Positions 6,378 to 9,945 of a stretch of 9,945 nucleotides of DNA are shown here, piece by piece (position 1 is the stretch's first letter; each line of letters opens with the position of its first letter). The notes beneath the pieces are model-generated. The model made no database searches. It was not told the origin of the DNA and saw only the letters and a program-made list of their open reading frames with translations. The position numbers were made by a program, and so were the translations under genes. The stretch covers positions 1 through 9,945 of the forward strand of contig CAYWRU010000088.1 in the NCBI GenBank assembly GCA_964460795.1, read 5' to 3'. This DNA comes from CAZOOM01 sp964460795. Lineage in GTDB: Bacteria; Omnitrophota; Omnitrophia; Omnitrophales; Aquincolibacteriaceae.

Positions 6378-6388
6378 AGAGGGAATCT

Positions 6389-6829
6389 ATGGGCTTACTC
6401 AAAAAAGTTGTTCAAGTAATTTCCGCGCCCGTGACCGTCCCTTTGAAGGTGGCGAGTAACATTGCCGACAATACGGGAATAGGCGGACCTGTTTCGTCTC
6501 TCTCCTCTCTGGCGGCGGCACCCTTTGAACTACTCCAAAAAGGAACTAGTTTTTCTGAAGTTCTTAACCAAGCTAAACCCGGTCTTTCTCTACTTTCCAC
6601 CGCCGCTGGCGGCCCGCTGGCCGGGGGTTTGGGTATGGACCTTGGAGCGTTTGGCAAATTACTCCCCGATCCTGGCGCGCCTCTTTCTCTAGAGGGAGCA
6701 CCGGCCCCAACGGGCGGCGGTGGGGTTTATAAAATTCAAGAGTCACCGGCCCCGGTTAACATGCTGCCGTATATCGCAATCGGCAGCGCAGTTTTAGTTT
6801 TAGTGATAGTATTAGCCAAGAGGAGATAA
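6389..6829 (+). CDS. C-terminally anchored membrane protein, probable virion component
   Basis: This 146-residue protein has a basic amphipathic head (GLLKKVVQVISAPV), then a Gly/Ala/Pro/Ser-rich low-complexity middle (30-115) with GAPLSLEGAPAP. One hydrophobic helix lies near the end (126-143), followed by AKRR. The layout is a soluble body, a C-terminal helix and a basic tail. AGAGGGA (6378-6384) lies four bases before the ATG. It is the first gene after the capsid terminator. No family was recognised. Small hydrophobic proteins encoded near the MCP in PRD1, PM2 and relatives usually line the virion membrane. Confidence 0.75.
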   Translation: MGLLKKVVQVISAPVTVPLKVASNIADNTGIGGPVSSLSSLAAAPFELLQKGTSFSEVLNQAKPGLSLLSTAAGGPLAGGLGMDLGAFGKLLPDPGAPLSLEGAPAPTGGGGVYKIQESPAPVNMLPYIAIGSAVLVLVIVLAKRR

Positions 6830-6833
6830 ACAA

Positions 6834-7124
6834 ATGGCGTTTGATTTTGGAAAATTATTGGATCAAGTTTCAACCACCGTAGCGAGTAATAAAGGTTTTG
6901 GAAGTATCCAGGACTTAATCGCCACAAAAGCTGGAAATGAACTCACCCGTGCCGTTGACCGCGTGAATGAAACGAAACAGACTCCTCCTGTGGTTCAACC
7001 CACGCCCTATAGCCTAGAGATGCTAAACGAGATGAGTCCTGTTTCTGGACTCACGCGCGGGCAATTACTTCTAGTGGGCGGTATCGCTGCCGTGGCACTC
7101 TTTCTCATCCTTAAGCGGAGGTAG
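6834..7124 (+). CDS. C-terminally anchored membrane protein, probable virion component
   Basis: This 96-residue protein has a soluble, probably helical body (1-48), a Pro-rich hinge (51-58) and a hydrophobic helix (77-93, QLLLVGGIAAVALFLIL), ending in KRR. The plan matches the preceding gene product, which also ends in a helix plus KRR, although the bodies do not align clearly. The two may be distant paralogues or may share only topology. The ribosome site AGAGGAGA is formed by the preceding gene's last codons (AAG AGG AGA TAA). Function unknown. Confidence 0.75.
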   Translation: MAFDFGKLLDQVSTTVASNKGFGSIQDLIATKAGNELTRAVDRVNETKQTPPVVQPTPYSLEMLNEMSPVSGLTRGQLLLVGGIAAVALFLILKRR

Positions 7125-7127
7125 ACA

Positions 7128-7817
7128 ATGGTAATGGACTTAGACCAAAACATTCGCGCGGGAGAACGGGAGTCTCAAATTTTGGAGATGAATACGGGTC
7201 GCCGTAACATCTTCCAAAAAATTTATTGTGACCTTGCTACCGCGCAACCCTCTAACCGTCTCTACCGCGTGACCGTGCCTTTCCGCTCTATCTTTGTGCG
7301 ATCGGCAACGGACGCGACGGCCATCGTCTATTTCTCCCCTAACGAAAACTCCATCGGGAACGTGGCAGAGGCATTACCTCTTTACAAAAACGACTCCTTT
7401 GACTTTGGGTTTATGATTAGCGGGGGTTATTTTTGGTGGGACGCCCAAAGCGGAAAAACCATGGAGCTATACGTCTCGACCTTGGGACGGATGCAAACTG
7501 GTTCCCAGCTTTCCCAAATCTCCGGCGGGTTTTCCGTTTCGGATGGATCGGCACTGGCGAGTAATAAACTCTCTGGCGGTGTGGCGACTATTGCGTGTCC
7601 GGCGGGATCGGCTACCAAGATCCTCGACGCCGACGCTGATAGAAAGCGCATTGACCTTTATATCGACGGTCAAGCGTGGTTAGGGGACGCATCTGTTGCA
7701 CCTAACTCGCGCGGCGTACTTGTTATGCCTGGGATTACCAGTGTCCCTGCTACCAGCGTGATGTATCTTTACCCTGTGGCCGGAACCGTTAACGTATACG
7801 GCAACGACTTTAGATAA
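7128..7817 (+). CDS. beta-rich minor structural protein, candidate vertex/spike protein
   Basis: This 229-residue protein has no membrane helix. After a short charged head (1-30) there are two beta-rich regions joined by a Ser/Gly-rich linker (about 122-160). The first contains RVTVPFRSIFVRSATDATAIVYFSPN (pieces within 47-72) and the second runs from KRIDLYIDGQAWLGD (173-187) to VNVYGNDF. The second has the pattern (I-D-G-x-A-W-L-G, then a Gly turn, then V-x-P-G) common in small beta domains of phage virion proteins. GGAGG (7117-7121) lies six bases before the ATG at 7128, so I chose it over the ATG at 7134. Its place after membrane proteins in the virion block fits a penton, spike or receptor-binding protein. 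The exact role is not readable. Confidence 0.72.
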   Translation: MVMDLDQNIRAGERESQILEMNTGRRNIFQKIYCDLATAQPSNRLYRVTVPFRSIFVRSATDATAIVYFSPNENSIGNVAEALPLYKNDSFDFGFMISGGYFWWDAQSGKTMELYVSTLGRMQTGSQLSQISGGFSVSDGSALASNKLSGGVATIACPAGSATKILDADADRKRIDLYIDGQAWLGDASVAPNSRGVLVMPGITSVPATSVMYLYPVAGTVNVYGNDFR

Positions 7818-7830
7818 ATAGGAGATATTT

Positions 7831-8280
7831 ATGCAAACGACTCCCTTTCCGATAGCTAACCTAACCGTTGCCAACCATCTTTTTGCGGACGTGGCGAATC
7901 TAAAAGTTCTCCACGCCGCTTTCACAACTGGCGGTAGCGGGGGAACCTTTCGAAGTGGAAACGGAACCTCTGGGTATGCCGTAACCGCGCTGAAAACCCT
8001 TCGCATTCGGGCTTTAAAGATCCTTCCCCGCTCGGCCGCAACGGGTGATATTTATTTCTGCCAAACGGATAACGATGTGGGGATTGACTCCGGGACCGCC
8101 TTTACAAACCCAGTTTATTTAGGTGGTGCCGCTACCATGTTTATCAATCCTCCCGCCACGATCGGTGCAACTTTCGAAGTAGCCGTTAACTTCACCGTGG
8201 CGGCCGGAAAGTATCTCTCGTGCCGTGACTCGGCCGGAACGGCCCGCATCATGGCCATCGCCTACGGTTATGAGGAGTAA
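7831..8280 (+). CDS. beta-rich minor structural protein, candidate penton or spike
   Basis: This 149-residue protein is almost all predicted beta strand with Gly/Thr/Ser turns and has no membrane helix. The segment ALKILPRSAATGDIYF (61-76) resembles FRSIFVRSATDATAIVYF in the preceding gene product, with a similar following N/D-rich turn, so the two may share a fold. The end (AGKYLSCRD...IMAIAYGYEE) has the alternating pattern of a last strand pair. A single jelly roll of about 150 residues is the usual size of a DJR-phage penton (PRD1 P31 is 126). AGGAGA precedes the ATG. Vertex assignment is inference. Confidence 0.7.
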   Translation: MQTTPFPIANLTVANHLFADVANLKVLHAAFTTGGSGGTFRSGNGTSGYAVTALKTLRIRALKILPRSAATGDIYFCQTDNDVGIDSGTAFTNPVYLGGAATMFINPPATIGATFEVAVNFTVAAGKYLSCRDSAGTARIMAIAYGYEE

Positions 8281-8286
8281 TTTTAA

Positions 8287-8796
8287 GTGACCGGGATCAC
8301 CACTAAGGCCGGGTATGAACAGTTAGCTAGAGAGGCGCTTTCCGCGTTTCACTCTACTGCTTCCAGTGAATACCCGGCTAACATGCGTCTCTCGCGGGAC
8401 GAATTCATTGCCTGGATGGCAACGGCCACGCCCAGCTTTCTCCTCGACTTTGGAAAGAGCGTTTCGGGAACGGCTAACCTCTCGGGCGTTGGCATGCCGA
8501 AAGTCTTGGATGCAATGCGGTCACTCGCTCGCCGTCAACAGGGAACCGTGGAAAGCTACCTTGCTTCCCCCTCGGTGCCTTTAGGCTTTCCCAAAACGAC
8601 AAATTTCTACCAAGCCTTGGTAGACCGGTCCCTCTCCTGGGATATCGGCGTATATGCTGCCGTGGGGAAAGATATCGCCGTAAAAGGCGCGGAAAACATT
8701 GCCACGGCCGCCAAAGTTGCCCTTGGAGGTTACACTCTTTATCTTGTGGGCTTTGGTCTTATTTCTCTTTACATCCTTTACCGAAAGGCTAAATGA
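8287..8796 (+). CDS. C-terminally anchored membrane protein, possible DNA-delivery protein
   Basis: This 169-residue protein has a mostly helical soluble body (1-140) with an aromatic/Ser-rich region, one C-terminal hydrophobic helix (about 145-165, ending GFGLISLYILY) and the tail RKAK. It shares the soluble-body, helix, basic-tail plan with the products at 6389 and 6834. The GTG start uses GAGGAG (8272-8277), built from the preceding gene's final codons, nine bases away. Its stop overlaps the transglycosylase start (ATGA), so the two are probably translated together. That pairing suggests a role with the transglycosylase in the entry apparatus, but no family was recognised. Confidence 0.7.
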   Translation: MTGITTKAGYEQLAREALSAFHSTASSEYPANMRLSRDEFIAWMATATPSFLLDFGKSVSGTANLSGVGMPKVLDAMRSLARRQQGTVESYLASPSVPLGFPKTTNFYQALVDRSLSWDIGVYAAVGKDIAVKGAENIATAAKVALGGYTLYLVGFGLISLYILYRKAK

Positions 8797-9332
8797 GAAT
8801 GATTTACCTAGTTCTAGTCTTGGGTGGAATAGCTCTACTTGGGGGAACTGCCATGGCTGGCGGCGCTGCCTTAGAGGGTGGGAAAGCATACCTCTTTTGG
8901 TCAAAATACGATGCAGCTTTTAAGGCCGCCGCTAGCCGCTACGGGATTGACTGGCACTATTTAAAAGCGTCCGCGATTGTGGAGAGTACCTTAGGGCAAA
9001 ACGCTAGGGTCCTGGCCGGTGCCACGTCTACGGACGGTAAATCCTGGGGACTCATGCAATTCACTCTTCCCGCGGCTAACGATATGTGTCCTATTCAAGT
9101 GAATGGGAGAGTCTATGCCTCTATTACAACGGATGATTTAAACAACCCGGACGTGTCCATAGAGCTAGCCGCGAAGTATATTTCAAAACTCATTCGTCTC
9201 TTTCCGGGGGACTTGCGCAAGGCGATTATCTCTTATAACCAGGGACCAGGTAACACCCAAAAAGGGAAAGATTATACTGGGGACTATTGGAAAAAGTGGT
9301 ATACCGCGCTACAATTAGTAAATAATGGTTAG
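8793..9332 (+). CDS. membrane-anchored lytic transglycosylase (SLT family; PRD1 P7-like role)
   Basis: This 179-residue protein has an N-terminal hydrophobic segment (3-26) that is either a signal anchor or a signal peptide. A soluble-lytic-transglycosylase goose-lysozyme fold follows. Motif I is KASAIVEST, with catalytic E64. Motif II is SWGLMQF (84-90). Motif III is ISYNQGPG (146-153). The family cuts the MurNAc-GlcNAc bond to yield 1,6-anhydroMurNAc. In DJR phages such as PRD1, a virion transglycosylase (P7) opens peptidoglycan during genome entry. It starts in the ATGA overlap at 8793, and an ATG at 8799 is an alternative start. Its location in the membrane-protein block, away from the endolysin, favours an entry role over lysis. 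Confidence 0.9.
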   Translation: MRMIYLVLVLGGIALLGGTAMAGGAALEGGKAYLFWSKYDAAFKAAASRYGIDWHYLKASAIVESTLGQNARVLAGATSTDGKSWGLMQFTLPAANDMCPIQVNGRVYASITTDDLNNPDVSIELAAKYISKLIRLFPGDLRKAIISYNQGPGNTQKGKDYTGDYWKKWYTALQLVNNG

Positions 9333-9355
9333 TTACTTCATTCCCGGAGGGTCCC

Positions 9356-9490
9356 ATGGACAAAAAGAAACTTATTGCCGCAATTTTGGGTGTTCTACTC
9401 ACGGTAGCCGGTAGCATCTGGGCCTTTGACTTCAAAGGTGCCGTATGCAACGCCGACCGCAGTCCCGCCTCCTCCGAACAAGGAAAGTAG
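9356..9490 (+). CDS. 44-residue membrane peptide
   Basis: A short frame has a basic head (MDKKK), one hydrophobic helix (6-24, LIAAILGVLLTVAGSIWAF) and a small polar tail ending EQGK. CGGAGG (9345-9350) lies five bases before the ATG, a strong start. The N-in, C-out topology is predicted from the basic head. It follows the transglycosylase and precedes another small membrane gene. It may be a holin-like or virion membrane peptide. The size precludes a family call. Confidence 0.65.
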   Translation: MDKKKLIAAILGVLLTVAGSIWAFDFKGAVCNADRSPASSEQGK

Positions 9491-9687
9491 TTAAAGTGGG
9501 AATTATCACCGCGATAATTTCTTTTTTGACGACGCTTCTTTCCGCGCCGACTAAAATTGCCGATGCTATCGACAAAATCCAGCGTCTTTTGGGTAAATCC
9601 TTGCAACAAAAAAAGGAGGAGAATGAGAAAGACGTGGGGAAAGAATTCGACGGTATCGACAAAGGAGGACGGCCAAAATGGGACTAA
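9445..9687 (+). CDS. small membrane protein with charged coiled-coil-like tail, possible inner-membrane spanin
   Basis: From ATG 9445 the product has 80 residues: an Arg/Lys-rich head (1-17), a hydrophobic helix (about 18-34, GIITAIISFLTTLLSA), then an amphipathic charged region (IADAIDKIQRLLGKSL, QQKKEENEKD). The start has AAAGG (9434-9438) six bases ahead and would overlap the 44-residue gene by 46 bases. A GTG at 9496, behind AGGAAAG, gives 63 residues without the basic head. I prefer 9445 because the head fits the positive-inside rule, but the choice is open. The plan of N-terminal helix plus charged helical periplasmic part, followed by an overlapping lipoprotein-like gene, resembles i-spanins. 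That is inference. Confidence 0.6.
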   Translation: MQRRPQSRLLRTRKVVKVGIITAIISFLTTLLSAPTKIADAIDKIQRLLGKSLQQKKEENEKDVGKEFDGIDKGGRPKWD

Positions 9688-9945
9688 AACACTTTTTGTT
9701 TTTTCTTCTAGGCGGTTTAGCTTTCACGGCATGCGGCGGAATAGCCGCTAACTTTCCGTTCAAGTATTATGGGTTAAAAGCCAATAGTTACGGCGGACGC
9801 CTGGAAGGCCCAACGGATAAGGAAGATCTGCCTCTCTCCCGGTGTCAACCCACCGAGGGAGAGGCAACGCCGTGTTTCGTTTTTCTAAAAGCCGAAATGC
9901 AGCGAATGAAAACCAAGTACCGTGAGGCTATGCTGGAGTTAGAGG
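9678..9945 (+). CDS. lipoprotein-like secreted protein (partial, runs off the window), possible outer-membrane spanin
   Basis: The frame opens at ATG 9678, behind AAGGAGG (9662-9668), overlaps the preceding gene by 10 bases and is still open at 9945 (89 codons seen). The head is a short signal sequence (GLKHFLFFLLGGLAFTAC) with a lipobox-like FTAC, which makes C19 the likely lipidated residue. The mature part contains RLEGPTDKEDLPLSRCQP, a second Cys region (TPCFVFLK) and a charged helix (MQRMKTKYREAMLELE) that may start a coiled coil. A lipoprotein overlapping a membrane/coiled-coil gene next to a cell-wall hydrolase suggests the outer half of a spanin pair. It could instead be a host-like lipoprotein acquired by the phage. 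Confidence 0.65.
   Translation, partial: MGLKHFLFFLLGGLAFTACGGIAANFPFKYYGLKANSYGGRLEGPTDKEDLPLSRCQPTEGEATPCFVFLKAEMQRMKTKYREAMLELE
9829..9866. repeat. long inverted repeat inside the lipoprotein-like gene
   Basis: TGCCTCTCTCCCGGTG (9829-9844) and CACCGAGGGAGAGGCA (9851-9866) can form a 16-bp stem with one G-U pair and one mismatch around the six-base loop TCAACC. It lies fully within the open frame. A T-run (GTTTTT) begins about 20 bases after the stem, too far for a standard terminator. Confidence 0.55.

Noticed and set aside
1..9945. tRNA, rRNA, CRISPR array, insertion sequence or integrase
   Set aside because: I looked for cloverleaf-like segments, spaced repeats and transposase or integrase motifs and saw none.

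Overview
The window looks like the left part of the genome of a tailless, internal-membrane, double-jelly-roll (DJR) bacteriophage. The plan is that of PRD1-like tectiviruses and their environmental relatives (kingdom Bamfordvirae). The evidence is a set of hallmark genes that occur together only in such viruses: a protein-primed family B DNA polymerase preceded by a very basic protein in the terminal-protein position, a small FtsK/HerA-type packaging ATPase, a 388-residue capsid protein in which the two jelly-roll halves can still be aligned, many small one-helix membrane proteins, and a virion-type lytic transglycosylase. All genes lie on the plus strand. There is no tail, terminase, portal, integrase, tRNA or rRNA gene. 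The host cannot be named. A lipoprotein-like gene and a spanin-like arrangement at the right edge suggest a Gram-negative bacterium.

Layout. Positions 1-130 are a non-coding leader with a candidate promoter. Positions 131-2616 form a replication module: putative terminal protein, DNA polymerase, and an 82-residue protein with an acidic tail, all overlapping. It ends in a hairpin terminator (2690-2715). Positions 2746-4863 hold a cysteine-peptidase endolysin, a small membrane protein, a possible overprinted coiled-coil gene, an AT-hook-like membrane protein and the packaging ATPase. A 126-base gap with a candidate promoter follows. Next come a 35-residue membrane peptide and the major capsid protein (MCP) (4990-6297), closed by a second strong hairpin (6308-6368). 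Positions 6389-8796 hold two small C-terminally anchored proteins, two beta-rich candidate vertex/spike proteins and a third C-terminally anchored protein. Positions 8793-9945 hold a lytic transglycosylase, two very small membrane proteins and a lipoprotein-like gene that runs off the window.

How they fit together (inference from the family). The terminal protein and polymerase would replicate a linear genome with proteins bound at its ends. The ATPase would pump DNA into a membrane-lined capsid built from the DJR protein. The C-terminally anchored proteins would sit in or just under that membrane. The transglycosylase would open peptidoglycan at entry, and the endolysin with the spanin-like set would act at exit. 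The genome ends and any terminal inverted repeats cannot be checked, because the right end lies outside the window.
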